From the NCBI GenBank assembly GCA_003342815.1, contig PTEX01000120.1, positions 265,214-329,213 on the forward strand: a stretch of DNA of 64,000 nt, in the 5' to 3' direction. Below are positions 13,554-28,100 of the stretch, one piece after another (within the stretch, counting starts at the first letter, position 1; each line of letters opens with the position of its first letter). Source of the DNA: Eudromia elegans. Taxonomy: Eukaryota > Chordata > Aves > Tinamiformes > Tinamidae. The position numbers and the translations under genes are program-made. The notes below the pieces were generated by a model. The model did no database searches. It was given only the letters and a program-made list of their open reading frames with translations, and had not been told where the DNA came from.

Positions 13554-16500
13554 TCCTGACCACTTTCTGACTGTTGGGTACTTTTATGATGTAATCAGCA
13601 TGGATGGCCTGAGGGAAGCAGCACCATTGCACCTAATGCTGGAGCATCCATCTCTCCCATAGAATGAGTGCGAGGAGGGGAACTTTCATGTCCAGGACAG
13701 GGGGGCATCTTGTCACTCTGTGTGTGTGTCTGAGGATCAGAGTTTCTGCTGTTGAGTTAGAACCAGCCACAGAAATGCAGGAAGTTATGGAGTTATTAAA
13801 ATTTTACAAGTTCTGGTATTGTGGATATTACTGGTATTTTCCTAAATTTATAAGACACAGTGTGCAGGTTTTATTTCAGCCTCTGTATAATCTGACTGTG
13901 TGTACCAAAAACCTGCTGGCAATAGAGAGCAGTCATGGATCTCCTGGAACATATCTTGTTCATCCACATGAAATCAGGTTACCAGCTGCTGGTTAATTAT
14001 GTGTTGTTATTAAGTTAATAAATTGCTTTGATCCTCTTTTTGGTGTAAGTTACATGAACTGGGTAGATTTTCCTTCTAGCATCTCATTTCTAAGATGATG
14101 ACAAGGGTTGGCATACAGAGGTGTAAGGTTCTCTTCTCGGCAGAATTTTGTCCATACTTACTTTCAATTTACTGAACTTATTCCTTCATCTTACATGGTG
14201 GAGTCACGCATGTTATTTCTACTGTCACACACATATAGCTTAAGTTGTAGGAAGTCTTACTAGTCATGGTGGAAGAATGTTTTGCTTGTGCCCCACCTTG
14301 TGTTACACCCCTGTCCCAGAAGTCCCCATGCTCTGGATCTGGTTGGAAGACAGCCAAGCGTCCTCTACCTCTTGTGGTCTGAACTGGTTGGGTTTGCCAG
14401 GAACTGGTGGAGGGGCTCTGATGGAAATCTGAGTGCTGAGGATGATGAACCTGCAATCAGTCCAGCTCACAGGATGCATGTCTGCCTTTGCCCTGAGGTG
14501 GAAAACCACACAAGGACCAGTTCCTCTAGCAGAGTGAGCAATGACGTCCACACAGCCTTATGCATTTCTGTAAAACAAATACTTTTTTAAAATTTAAAAG
14601 TGTTGTTAGAATTTTCTTTAATTTTATTTATTTAAAAACAGTCCTATTTTTAATTATAGGTTGTTCAGGTAGCCTCCCTAGAGTGTACTGGGTGTGTGTT
14701 AGGCAAAGTTTTGGCAAATCAGGCAGCATCCCATGCAGAGCACATTGGAAAAGGGTGGAGCCTTCCATTACTTACTAATGAAAAAAAGTAAAGCAAAGGA
14801 AAGGACAAGGGGATTTTATGATTACATGAAAGTTCAGCAGATAGAATGGGTCAGTCTTCACCAGAGACTTTCATTTTATCCTGAGCTTACTGTAAGTAGG
14901 CTGGCCTGGCTGCTTAGTCAGGTCATATATCATACCAAATGTTATATTTGTCCTTTTCTGCTTTGGGCTGCCCTTTGCAACAATCTCTAGCTTTTGTTTG
15001 GGCAGGACCTACCAGGCAGATATGAAAGCTTATGTGTTATGTAGCAACTTGATGTCCAGCATATACACACCGTATGGCATGCTTAGGCAGCATATGTGTG
15101 TCCCTATTGTCCTGCAGAGGGAACACACTTCTAGCCCACACAGACACCTGCTATTCCCACATATTGTCTCTAATTATTTCATTCAGCTTCTGAATCAAGG
15201 CACCAGGGTTACAGAATATCGTAGTTTTCTGCACATCTAAGATGTTGTTAACTATTTTCTTGTGTCCAGAATCATGGTCTTGGTTCTCTCTCCCTTCTTC
15301 CTCCCTACACACCACAGAACATGTTGAAATTGGTGACCTGCACATTTAGAAGAACAAAAGGAAACATCTTCTGGGGTTGCACATGGCTAACCTCTTACTT
15401 CAGTAGTGGAGAAGGACATTATTTCAAATATCACAAGTGTACTTTGCAAAGGACAAAATAATTTTAATGTCTTGCAGCTTTACAGACAAATATAAACAAT
15501 TGAGAGTAATCCATCATCATAATTCAAGGTAGAGCGTGGTTATATAAGGGACCAAAAAGCAAAGTATTCTTCTCCAGCCATAACACTGCCCAACATATTA
15601 GCAATTTTTTCATTTTCTCCAAAATATAATGGCCAATGTTGATGACTGATGCTTAATTTATTGAGAAAGCAATCTGAATTAGGAAGGCAAACAGTCCTAT
15701 TTTTTTAATAGGAACTTGAAAACACAGTGAGATGCACCCATTCTGACCCGTGACACAGCAATACACATTTTTCTCAAAGTTTGAGAGTGTGATGAGCTTG
15801 AGAGCCTCATTTCATTGCTCAGTGGAGGTGGCTATTTGGTTAAGTGGTTACTTCTGTCCTCTAGCTGTAACAGGAGCTAGAGCTCAGCAGCTCAGGATTC
15901 AGACAGACTGAATTGCTCATCATCCTCTTGAACCTGTGTGCCCTTTGCCTCACTCTGGGAGCTCCATGTGTCACCCTGCATGTACAGGGCCAAGAGCATT
16001 TGCAGTGTTTTGCATTTATGTAGAAATATGAGTGTTAGGTCAAATTATGCTTTCAGCTATCTCTGTCCAGATATATTCAAGTATTGTCCATTAATGTAGT
16101 AATTATGAATTCATAATGTACAGTGCTTTGCTGTCATGTTGTACTATTTTTCCTTGTTCTCCAAGCACACTTGAAGCCTTCTGTCCTATCCACTTACATT
16201 AGGGTGAATGACCTTCTTTGACTCCAAGTTCAGGTTGATTTATATAAGCAAACATTTCCTTCTTAAAGCATTTAATACAGTTGCAACAATATTAGAGTCT
16301 CCAAGAAGATGAGAGAGGAGTCAAGCAGGCACTGACAGCAGCCGTGCCAAGCAAACTGAGAACATGTGATAGCCTTGCACAAAACTGATCCTGGCCAGCG
16401 TAACACAAGAAAGATAAAATCTTTCACTAGTCTTTGCTTTGCCTTTTAAAGATAAATACATTAACAAAACTCACTATCATTTCAATACATCCTGTTTTTC

Positions 16501-16585
16501 ATTTTTTTTTCCTCATTCACCACCTGGGAACAGGAGAACAGTTATTGCCCATCCTCACAATCTGTAGAATTACCTGTTTTGTGAG

Positions 16586-16613
16586 TCCTATTCCTATTCC
16601 TATTCCTATTCCT
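16586..16613. repeat. (TATTCC)n hexanucleotide microsatellite
   Basis: About four and a half perfect copies of a TATTCC unit in tandem. On the complementary strand it reads GGAATA. It lies in AT-rich intergenic DNA with no gene nearby. Confidence 0.9.
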
Positions 16614-18399
16614 GATTGCTACTACCATATTTTGCACATTCTACTTTTCTTCCTACTTTCTTCTCTTTAATGAAATGGGAGATGTGCATCCACTCCAGAT
16701 GTAACTATTATACAGATCAGAGCATAACTTCTTTCTCTAAGCAGATTCCTTAAGGAATCTATGGAAACTTGGTAGAAAAATTAGTTCCTGCCTCTCTCCT
16801 GCCCACATATGTGTGAAGGAACCATCCACAAGGTTTTACAGAGAAGAGCTCATCCTTGTGCACAATGATGTAACCATCAACTTGGGTGCAATTTCCTATC
16901 TTTGCATTTCATTATCTCCCATTTCTACATCTTCCTTCTCTCTTTTGGCTTGGAGTTTTTCAGCATTTCTTTTTGCTCCTCACCCTGAGGAAATGGAAAA
17001 GATCTCATTCTTTCTCCCAGTTGCAGGTCCCAAGTTGAAGAGAAACTGCGGGCCCCCTTGGCAACTGGAAGAGACTGCTGTTTTCAGCGAACTATGGTGA
17101 GTATAAAGGCAAGGATTTTCTTCCAAGAGAATGACCAATACGAGTAGGAAGATAGAGCTAAATGGACCAATGCTCCTGGCCATGACAGGAGTTGGGAAAT
17201 ATGTGCAAGAATGGAAGCTGAAGAGGCTGGAAGCTGTCTTTTTGAAGATTAAGCACAATTAGTCAGGGGCTGCCTGTCAAATATATCTACGGTTTCAGAA
17301 TAAACCGGAATACTGTCTTCACCCAGGAGTGGTCTGCAAGGCCCCAGGGCTTGCTAATCTTCAGAAACCTGGCACGCAGAGGGAGAAGGTGGCCTGTTGC
17401 CTGCCCTGGCAATATGAACGAGGAGAACCGGTGTGATGGAGGCCACCTTGCAAATTGGCTTTCTCACCATGCTCACGCAAGAAGGAAAGATGTGTCAGGG
17501 GACACCAAGTGGGGATCAGAAGTGCCTTTCCCAAGGAGAAGTATGACAAGTGGCTTCCAAAACCATCCAGTCTAATTCTTCTGCACACACTCAGAAATGC
17601 AGACATCTTAACCTCCATTTCATGGTGTCCAATGAGTCCAGTACGTGCTATGTGTATGTCTGATATATCATAAGAAACCATTGGAATAGAGTTGGGACTC
17701 GAGGACACCAGGATAAGAAGAAAGTTTTGCAGACAAATCAGCTAACAAGTATTTGTGCCATTTGCAATGCACGAATGGCTTATTTTGCATTTGCTGGCTA
17801 AACAAATAAGCAGCACAAGGTTATTTTGGAAGAAGGTTTTATTATCAGTCACACACATCTGTAGTAGCTTAAAAGGGAAAACTCACCGAAGCAGTCACAA
17901 CTGGCAGCACCAGAGCTCTAGAGGAGGAACTCCTCTGCAGAAAGTACTCATCCTGGTATGAGTGTCCACCCTGACCTCTCGAAAAATCCTTTCTGCAAGT
18001 GAAACAGAGAGCTGACAGACGCTTTACTGAATTGAATTATGAAGGACTGGCTATATAACAAAAGCTGCTATCCAAGTTACTTGCCTTAATAAATGTTACA
18101 TCTTGCTTGAATGAAGCATTTGCTTCTTCAAGGGGAAGGAGTAGAGCATTTATTCTGCTATTCTTAAGCTGCAGAAAAAGACATCTCCTTTCCCAAAATA
18201 ATATAGCTAGCTAAATTAGCAAATGCAAAATTCAGGAACAGGCTTGGATTTTTCAAATCTTTATAATTCATTCATTAAATTAACTCTTAGAGCAGCATCG
18301 CTTCATGCTTGCTGTTGTACAAACCTACATTAAGAGTCTGTCCCTGGCTGAATATGCTTAGAGTCTGAAAAGGGAGCAAAAGCCAAAATTATAGCAAAG

Positions 18400-18432
18400 G
18401 AGTCTTTCCCAATCACAATGATTCTATGATTA
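18400..18432 (+). mobile_element. Possible CR1 3' tail remnant
   Basis: The segment GTCTTTCCCAATCACAATG followed by ATTCTATGATT resembles the last ~30 bp of older CR1 subfamilies, as in the copy ending at 19918. It is too short for certainty and could be coincidence. Confidence 0.35.
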
Positions 18433-19404
18433 AACTTCAAGGATTTGTATCAGCAGTATCTATTACTGTATTTATTTTCTGTTTGTGATGGCATAGGATG
18501 ATAGAAGAACTAGTCATACATTTTCAAAGATTAACAAATATTACTGTTATTAGCATCCCTCTCCCTTTAAAGCAAGAAACAGCTGTTCACCCACAGATAT
18601 ACTTGTATGTGTACACTAAATTGCATTGATATTTTTTATGAGAAAAAATGGTGTATAAAAAGGAATTTGTAATGTAGGCAAACAATCTCTTTAAGCGAGA
18701 AAAAAAAAGTTATATTGTTTAATTTCAGAAGTAGTTTATCAAGGAAAAATAAAAATAGTTCAAAAGAGTTAAAACCATTTAAAGGCTCAACACTTGCAGT
18801 TAGGTTTATTTGGTTCATATGAAAACACAGTAAGATCAAAAATATTTTTTTTAATTTTATTTTTATTTCATTTTTCTTTATTGGCCATTTACTTTTCTTT
18901 TCCTCTCTAATGTGTTTTTCGAAGTTTCCTGTGATTCCTGTGAATGCTGACAGGCCAATACTTGAGATGAATACACTTGAGTGGATTGAGAGACTTAAAG
19001 TCTTTCACCACAGGAGATCTCTGGCTTCCTCACCTGGGAAGCTGAAAAACTCAGCCAGATCCGTCCTTTATTGACAGATTACAAAAATGAAACAGCAGTG
19101 CAGGAGTAATTTTCCTCATTGATTAAGTTTTACCAGATGAAATCATTTTTATTGAGTTCTGAATAAGAGAAGGAAATAGTAGATGTGAGCACGTGATAAA
19201 CGCAGAGCAGTGGAGACTTCATAAATTCAGCCCTACTGGCAGTCAGTCCGAGCAGTGAGAGGCTTCACCTTCATGGGCCCTGTTCAAGAAGGGGAAGGCA
19301 GGTAACACAAGAAAAAAAAAATTACATCATTCTGAAAAACCTCAAATCTTTATGCTTCTCTGAACTGACTCTAAACATTGATCCCAAAGGTATTCTTCAG
19401 ATGC

Positions 19405-19918
19405 ATGAAATACTGTGTTCATTTTGGGGCCTCTCATTGCAAGACAGACAGTGAGGTGTTGGAGTGTGTCCAAAGAAGGGCAGTGAACCCGGTGAAGGGG
19501 CTGGAGCACAGACCTTATGAGGAGCAGGTAAGGGAGCTGGCGTTATTAGTCTGGAGAAGAGGAGACTCAGTGGAGACCCTACTGCTCTCTACAACTACCT
19601 GAAGGAGATTGTAGTGAGGTCAGGGTTGGTCTCTTCTGCAGAATAAACTACAGATAGAACAAGAGAAAATAGTCTCAAATAGCCTCAACAGTGGAGGTCC
19701 AGGTTAGATATTAGGAAAAATTTCTACACAGAAAAATAGTGAAGCATTGGAACAGGCTGCCCAGGGAAGTGATGGAGTCACTGTCCCTGGTAGTGCTCAA
19801 GAAATGTGTAGATGAGGTGCTTAGGGACATGGTTTAGTGGTCATGGTGCTGACCATGGGTTTATAGTTGGACTTGATGATCTTGAAGGTCGTTTCCAAAC
19901 ACAATGATTCTATGATTC
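19405..19918 (+). mobile_element. Older CR1 LINE fragment
   Basis: About 515 bp of CR1 covering the end of the ORF2 region and the 3' UTR. Landmarks are TACTGTGTTCATTTTGGGGC, GGAGTGTGTCCAAAGAAGGG, the CTCTACAACTACCTGAAGGA block, GGAACAGGCTGCCCAGGGAA and TTGGACTTGATGATCTTGAA, with a GATTCTATGATTCC tail. The TTGGACTTGATGATCTTGAA wording differs from the TTGGACTAGATGATCTC form elsewhere, so this is a different and probably older subfamily. Internal substitutions and small gaps break the reading frame. Confidence 0.92.
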
Positions 19919-21806
19919 CAAAGACAAGAGTGATATCACTTTTTGCCTGTTTGTGAGGCCTTTTATGTTCCATGTCTGGTCCAGACTAGGCTGAGGGAAA
20001 AGCCATTGCTGGCCACTGGAATGTGATCCATTGAAGACTGACTGGACCCACATGGCAGGGGACACAATTCAGATCCTTCTTGGAGGACTTGGAATAACAG
20101 CTTTTAAGCAAATGAGTGAATTCAAATTACATGATGCTTTTTGTCTTTAAATTGCATGAAATTTGCTGTTGTTTGTTACAGACCTGTCAGCCAAGAGTGT
20201 ATGAGTTGAAAGGAGACTTTGCCAGAGAGCTGGAAACCACCAAGTAATATTTTCTCACTAAAAGACCCACATATTCTCTAGCTTAAGCAAAGTTGCTGGG
20301 CTAGAGTTGCTAGGATAAGTCACTGCATTACTATGAAAATCAGAATCTGGCTCAGTGCATCTGGGTTAATTTAAATGAGTAAAACAAGAAGAACAAAGTT
20401 TGTCCTTATTTCGGGGACATCTGACCGCTATCACTGAATGCAGAGTCCCTTGGCTTTGCTCGCAGATGTTCTCTGCACCCTTGTGCTGGAGCTGGTATGG
20501 GGAACATGTCCTGCTCACTCACCTGCCAGAAAACTAACTCAGAAAAAAAAGATAAAAAACAAAAAAGAAAGGGAAAAAAAACCCCCCCAGAACTATATGT
20601 AGTGAGGCAAACTGGGGAGTTATTCCGACGTAAATGTGGGAGCTGTGCCCAGGACCAGACGGAGCAGTGGGTAGGGGTGGGCTGAGGATGGGATCGGCAT
20701 CGACAAGCCAGGAACCTGGCAGCCTTGTGTCTTCTGACCCTTTGGGAAAGCGCAGCTCCGCTTGCCATCGCTGTCTCCTGAGCAGCTGCAGTGCTAAAAA
20801 TGTGCTTCTTGTACCAATGCAAAGACTTCTCTAGCAGTATTTCAAAAATAACAAAAGATGTCAAAGCAAAGGCATTTTAGTTTGTAAGATCAATGTTAAC
20901 CATATTTTTACCTTAGTAACAGCATCAAGGAAAGCAACAGGAGGTAAAGAAAAAATCTGTTACTAAGCTCATACATCTCAGGAAAGTGCTCCCCAGGCAG
21001 CACTGTGATTACTTCTAGAAGAACCTGAGACATATCAGTAATAATAATTATTATCACTACTGCTTATGTCAAGATAGAATCAATCAGGTTAAATGAAATG
21101 TTAAGCATTGGGAACAGTTTAACAGAGATAGCAGTTTTAGAAAACATATTATCATTGACTTCATTAGGAGAAAAAAATTGAATAGGATACAGTGATCTCA
21201 CAGCTTACCAATAATACAACAAAATATCACAATTTGCCAAATGCCATGGGTTTTGTAGAAATGACAAATCAGTAAGATGAAAGCTAAGGTTGGGAAACTG
21301 GTCTGTTTTGCAACTAGACAAGGTCACATCTTCGGGTCACAGGGAACAGATTTGAGGAGAATCCAGCAACTCCACATAAAAGCTTTACTACAAAAAGCAA
21401 TTGCAATACAGAGAAATCAGCGCTTACGCTTCACAGTATTACGAAAGGTAGGAAGGAAACAGTGCACTGAGTTGGCAAAGTACAAATGTTTTCCAGATGC
21501 AAGATGAAGATCCAAGATGAAGATCCAAGATCTGCTCCAATTCTGCCACCAGGTCTCAGAATCCGCTTTTCAGATGTAATGCCTGGAAATCCACCGGATA
21601 TATAGACATACATTAAGCCTATTCTACAGTTTATTAGTGAGAACAGAGACTTATTTCTTTGGTTAGTCAAGAGAGGACATGGAAATATCAAGGATGTCTT
21701 AGACTTTTAAGAGTATGCATTTGAATGCGTGTTTCAATGCGTGACATTATGCAGCCCGCAGAACAGGTCGTTACAGCCAGCCAGAAGTCCTCTTCTGTTG
21801 TATACC
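19919..21806. other. Intergenic DNA, no gene recognised
   Basis: It holds an A-rich and C-run low-complexity patch near 20541-20588. A small direct duplication near 21500-21530 carries a CAAGATGAAGATC unit twice with 13-bp spacing. A 152-codon open frame on the minus strand (20406-20864) is not recognisable and lacks exon context. Confidence 0.5.
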
Positions 21807-21897
21807 GAATCACAGAATCCTGAAGGTTGGAAGGAACCTTTAGAGACCATCTAGACCAACCCCCCTGCACACTCAGGGTCACCTAGAGCATGTGGCA
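21807..21897 (-). mobile_element. CR1 LINE 3' fragment, minus strand
   Basis: It begins GAATCACAGAATCCTGAAGG, then GTTGGAAGGAACC and CATCTAGACCAACCCCCCTG. This is the reverse complement of a CR1 tail, so the element points leftward. About 90 bp remain, ending in the region complementary to the CTCTAGGTGACCCT block. It is one of two minus-strand copies in the window. Confidence 0.88.
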
Positions 21898-24710
21898 TAG
21901 GACTGCATTACCTACAAGGTCTTATTTCATTCTTAATCCTGAATCCTGATTTCGAAAAATGCAAGGTGAGATATGGATCACACTTTCATCTCAAATACCT
22001 TCAGGAGATTCCTTGCCTAGAAAAGACTGGTTTTCTGTTATTCATCTATATTCATATATGGGAATATAGATACATGCATATGTATGTGTGAAGTCCATAT
22101 TTCAATATTTCTTTGTGAGAGCAGAGCTGTGCTGGACCTTGTTTGTACTATGCAATCCAAAATTGATGCATTTTCCACTGACATTCAACAAGACCTTTTG
22201 CAGTTGTTTGTGAGGGAATATAAAAAAACGACACGGAAATAGGCAAAAGTCAGTAAAACACAAAGTAGTTGCTACGTTACAGACAGGGAGCTGCTATGAA
22301 TCCACCCAAAGTAACTCTTTTTATTTGTGCATATCTGCAATTTGATGTAGCAAAACATGAACTGGGAATCTCCTAACAGAACTACACATCTACCACAACA
22401 TACAAACTTTTTGTTGTTTCATTTTGGATTTGCTTATATGGCAGTTATATCATTCAGATTAGAAGTATGAAATTATAACTGACTACACTGCTAAGGCAAA
22501 CTGGAGAAAGGAAAAAATAATCATTGCAACTGCATTATTGTCTGCTTTAAATGCCAGAGCATATTGTGCTAAAGCATATTGAGCATACAAAGATCCACTG
22601 AGATAACAGTAAATGTTTTCAGGTTGTCTTAAAGAACATTACATTGAGGGGAAAAAAAAAGTACAAGCAGAATTTGAGAGGATGATGCAGAGATCATTGA
22701 GACTGAACTACCATGCAGCTAATAATGTGGGCTCCTTCGGGGACTAATTTCTGAGTACGTGCATGTTTAACCAGTTCAAATATTGACAACCTTTCACATT
22801 ATTGATAACTACTATCTCAAAACAGAGGAGAGCAAATTTTCTTAAACAAAAGAGAGTCATTCAAATGTTATCTGACTGGACTCGCTCTCTATACTTAGAC
22901 AAAAAGGATAGTTTTTATAAAATTCTGTATGTTGTGTATTGACTAGAATTCTTGGACAGTGGAATAACTGTGTAAGAAAAAAGAAAATATATGCTCTTCC
23001 CCTAAAGAAATCTCATAAATACAGAGCAGGACTCCCAAGTATGTTATGTCTGACAAACTTAAAAATTCACTGAGCCGCCTTAGTATGATGCTGCTCTCTT
23101 GAAACTGCTGCAATGACCATCAGCCAGGGATGAGAAGAGCTCTGGAGTGAAAGAGGTAAAAATCTAATTGGATGTCATCAGACCAGGAAAACCAACTGAG
23201 GAAGCCAACCCAGATTTCAAGGAATGTTCTCATGCCTTAAAATTTTACTACAGAAAATGCATCCTGAAGCGTAAAGATTCCCTGTACATTATAATCGACC
23301 AAATCAAGTGGACCAGACCTGTGTAGTATAAATGGAAGTTTTTAGTCGATAAAAAGTTGAACAAATAAAGACCTGACTCTCCAGAGAACATCATATAAAT
23401 AACCCCTTATTTCTGGATCTTGAACTTGGAGGCATATGGACAGAAATTTCCTCTGGTTTATGCTCATGTTCACAGTGCACATGGGGATGCCAGTGAGTCC
23501 CACAGGTAGGTGGATGCTGGGATGGATTCTTGAGGATGTGATTGGAATTTAGATTTCATTCATGGCTCAGTTAAATTAATCTAGTGCCATAGTCCCATCC
23601 ACAGCCCCGGCTGCTTAGCGTGCATAAGGTCTAGCATTTTTATAGCTGAGGAGAGCATCAATTCATCTTGCTGGTTTAGCAGAAATTAGCCATTAAAATC
23701 AAATTTAAATAGAATAGTTTTCTGTTAGATCAGCCTTGTCTTGTCACTATTGCTGCATCTATACCAGGGAGGATGAGAGTCCAGCGAAGAGCACTTGGGA
23801 GTAGGAAAATAGGGAAAGTGTGGGTTTGTGTAATTATCATATTAACTGGAACCAGCCTTAGGTGCCATTTCTTTAATGACCATTTATTCCTAGGGAGAAT
23901 TCACTCCTGTGTCACAGTCAAGACGCATTTGCTGTATGACGCAGAGTGAATGACTAATAGCATGAAATGTAAACAACTTGATTTACAAAGGTTTGTTTTG
24001 TGCATTTCACTGTGCTTTGTATAGTCAGCTCAGAAGCGATGAAGACTGGGAATCAGTCAAATGCCTTCCGCTGTTCTTCTGACACATGTGTATGCAAGGG
24101 CGACGAGGAATTGAAGTAAGGAAGACGCGTATCTGTAAACACGAAGTTCACAGTGGAGTCAGAAGCAGGTGCAATAAATTAAATGAGCTCTGACTTATTC
24201 AATGTTAAACACTCTCTTTAATTTCATTATAAACTTTTGCTTTAACTAGACTTTCAAAATGTGAAGCATAGGCGATTTTAGTTAATTAGACGCCGTCTAG
24301 TGCTCTTGTGCAAGTGCATCTATCTAGGTGTAAAAAATGTTTTATTTGTATTTCTGAAAAGAGCTGGAACAAGCCCAAGCAATTGAAAATTAGCAGATAT
24401 TCTGACATCTGAGCAGCAAGGCATGAAAGAATAAAAGGTTTTACTTCTATCCATACCTTTATCCTGAAAATATCAAATAAATGGTGCAGCAGTGGGTACA
24501 AACATATACTTCTTGTAATTGTGTATGGGTCATCAAAAAGGTAAGCATTGAGTTCTATCATATTAAAGCAAAAAAAAAAAGAAGTGTTCTTGCTGGGTCT
24601 TCTCAAATATGCACATTATCAGATTAGTGGGCAGGAAGTCTATGCGTTTGTGTAACTAATTTGCCAGTGCCATTCTAATCTAATGGATTCATGTCATTGC
24701 CTTTAAAGAT

Positions 24711-24790
24711 TCTTTCTTGCTTGCTTTCTTGCTTTCTTGCTTTTTTTTTCTTGCTTTCCTGCTTTCTTGCTTTCTTTCTTTTTATTTTTT
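24711..24790. repeat. CTTG/CTTT polypyrimidine simple repeat
   Basis: About 80 bp of CTTG, CTTT and T-run units give a strand almost free of A, with G only at regular places. Such tracts arise by slippage. Confidence 0.85.
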
Positions 24791-27700
24791 ATACATATAG
24801 ATGAAGTTAACATCTCCTGTATCAAAACAGTTAGCAAAAACCCCTCTGTCCTAAATGGATCTGGGAAAGCATAGGAGAGTCAGTGCTGGTACACACATTG
24901 CACAGAAACAAAAAAAGTTTAGAGAAGAGCTATAAGAAGCATTTAAGGTACAAGGAGCAATTAGGCAGACTAACGTGTCAAAGAGAAAAAGAAAGACAAA
25001 TGAGGTGGGATATCCTAGAAATCTATCAAATCATGAACACAAGACTGGGGGAAAAAGGAATAATGGTTCATTATGTTTACTAAAAAGAGATCAAGAGAAA
25101 GATAAACAAAAATAAAAAGCAAGAAGAGATATTTCTTCTCATTATTCTCATTACTGTCTTATTCAGTATGACTGATCTTATGTTTTGTTTAATAGCCTAA
25201 TCCCGCATTAAACATCCAAATCCTTATTGCAAATTTTAAATCATATTTAGAGAAAATGCTTTGCAACAGGATAAAACTAAAGTAAGCAGAGTAGCTTCAC
25301 TGCTTGAAAAAAGAGGTAGGGAGAAATTGGTACAGGCCAAGAGGGAAGAAAAGCACAACAGAGACCGTTAAAAGTGTCTGTGTAGTTTACAGCTTATTTA
25401 ATTCCATTGGGGAGGAATATCTGTAGAGAGAGAGGAGGAACCAAACAAATGACTGCTTTAAAAAAATCCAATCTCATTTTTTTCCTGAAATATATTTATC
25501 TATACAGTTATTCCACAAAAATGCAAAGTTACGAGCGTAACAGTAACTTACCAGCAAAAGGAGCCTTTCTTTAGATCTCTTCACATAAATAATAAGCATG
25601 AGTAGCTTCCATCATCACAGAAAAAGTTACAAAAGGAAATGTTCTTTCAGTTCTTTGAACTCTCAAGTATTTAAAAAAAGTTTAATACAACACAGTTTAG
25701 AAAGTTTTGTTTGTTTGTTTCATTTACTAACAAAAAAGACTACAAAAAATGTAGTCCACAACTTCTGTGTAAATTTCAGATTTCCTAGAAGACATTTCCT
25801 CCCTGGAGAAATACAGTACAGAACTGGTGTGTGAAAGTGTTTTGCTTTCCACAAGGGGTTGAAAAAGTTATTGCTTCAATTCCCAAATCAAGATAACAAG
25901 TCATGTAGGATAACAAGTCATATATTGTAATTTAAAGATTGCATATTACTCCTTACCCTTATTTGAAGATTTTGTATCACTTGCATTTTTCTTTGAAACA
26001 TAATTTATTTATCTGACATGTACGGATGCACAAAGATCAGGTCTGATATTATTGTACTTTTAGCCAGAAAGACCTTTATTCTGTTTCAGGAAAATAACAA
26101 ACTAAGACCTGTCAACAATTACTCTACTTAAAGGTCTCCCAATCTGTACAAGACCAGGATCAATGTGTTTTGTCAATGGGTGGTGGCAGTTGAATACCTT
26201 TATGTTCAGGTACAGAAAGGAGGTCTTCCAATAGGGGAAGGAAAAGACAAATTCCTTTCTATAAAGAGTATACATGATAGAAATGGATGAAAAATAACAT
26301 TTCTGCTTAGTCAAAAATTTAGAGGTGCCTCTGGCTACTTTCATTCCAGCTCAGCACATAGCTAGACCCCTGACAGTGTGAACAGACTGGTGTCTGCTGG
26401 GGTCAAAGTCAGGCTGATCAGCCACCAAAACCTTGGCATTTTAGGGAAGCCGCAGGACCCAGTGCTGCAGCCTGTGAGCTATGAAGAGGAGGTGGCAGCC
26501 ATGAGCAGAAAACTGTAGGGTCTTTCTCCCTGGAGGAAAATTATTGCTATTTTTTCAGTGTGAACTGCAGCGCTCCAGCTGGAGAGAAGGAGCATGAGGA
26601 AAATCTCCTCTGCGAGGACCCTGAATCCAGCTCTCCAGCTTAATGCCCTGGCCACCCTCTTCCAATATATTTTCAGAGTTTATTTTTGTTTAGAAGGGAA
26701 AAACTTCTTGTTTTTATTTGATTGAATTGTTTCCAATTCAGGTTTCATGCCTAGTAAAATTGTTACAACAGCTACAACTGACCCTGGCACAGGTATTTTG
26801 TTTTGGGGAAGGCTGTGTGTCTCTCATAAGAAAAGAGGCATCTCAGAAGGGCATTTCTTAAGCCATGAATCCTTCTGTATCATTGCATTTTCATTGACTG
26901 AAGGATAATAAAACCTTTCTGAGTTTTTCTTTCTTACAGTTTCATAGCACTCAGATGTGACTCAAGGATTCCTTTAAGAAATGTATTTTTGTTTGGTTTG
27001 GTTTGTTTTTTCTATAATATCCTGAAATTCTGTTCTGCTGCCTGAGTTCTTTCGCTTTGATATGCAAACTGCTGTCTGTTCAGTGATTCTGCCTTTTTCC
27101 TTTCCTACATTTTTGGGCTAAATGAATGCAAAGCCATGGAAGGTGTTCACAGCAGATCTTTTACTTTAACCTGATCTTGATATTTGCCCCTCTCTGATCT
27201 GTCCAACGTGAATCACACACAACTGACTCACACACAATCACACACAACTATCTTATGTAACAGATAGTGATGCAAATGCACAAGAGAAATAATATGTTCT
27301 GGTGTACTACCTTAATTTTATTATAACACCTTTATTGATATCCAGCACACTAAGCCATCGATTACTGTGTGTTAAACAGCATGAAATATACTTTGCTGAG
27401 GATTTTTTTGGTCATAGCTGAAATTCCTCAAAAACAACTTGATCACTTCTATGTGATCAATTACCCTTTTGGATCATTTATTCTGTAATACTTCAATAAA
27501 GTTAATGATATGTGTACAATAACTGGCTTGCTGAAATAAGATTTTAGCCCCCTTTGATTAATGTACTGGTTCTTGTCAGCAAAAATGAAACTGCAGTCCA
27601 TGGGAGGCGTTCAGAACTGGTACAGAACAATTTATAGAACATCCTGGAAGCCCCCAGTATGTCTCTTTTACTGTGCATGATTTTATATATGCAATTTTAT

Positions 27701-28076
27701 ATTAGGGTTCACATAAGTTTTCCTGTGCTAGAATCAATGCTCTATTCAGGTCCCTTGCTTCTACTTTTAGACAAATTGGTCTTGAGCATTTACCATGGTT
27801 TTAGGGCAAGAATACTTGGAGGATTGCAATTGCTGAAGTGAACCCACACTTGAAAAAGACTTCTCATTACTAGCCCAGGTATTCACCTATCATATTTTGC
27901 AACAACCCTGAGCCTGCTCTAACTAAATAATTCAGAAAGATGGAGTAATGGGGGGAAAAAATACAACAAATAAATAGGGATGGTTGGATGGTTCCTGTTT
28001 ATTTTCTCCGATATTTTCAAATACAAGACTGTCTTGATGAGAAGAAAAACTTGCTAATATATGACTGTGGATTTTG

Positions 28077-28100
28077 AAAAAAAAAAAAAAAAAGAAAAAA
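28077..28100. repeat. A-rich run
   Basis: Seventeen A followed by G and six A. No retroposon head is recognisable upstream, so this is called simple low-complexity sequence rather than a processed-copy tail. Confidence 0.8.

Larger units (their letters stand above)
13554..19404. other. Intergenic DNA, no gene recognised
   Basis: A long AT-rich stretch with a hexanucleotide microsatellite at 16586-16613 and a possible CR1 tail remnant near 18400, both listed separately. Open frames of 60-115 codons occur on both strands with no family resemblance and overlapping partners, as expected by chance. Confidence 0.5.

Noticed and set aside
20406-20864. 152-codon open frame on the minus strand
   Set aside because: Crosses a low-complexity A/C-run patch, overlaps open frames on the other strand and resembles no known protein.
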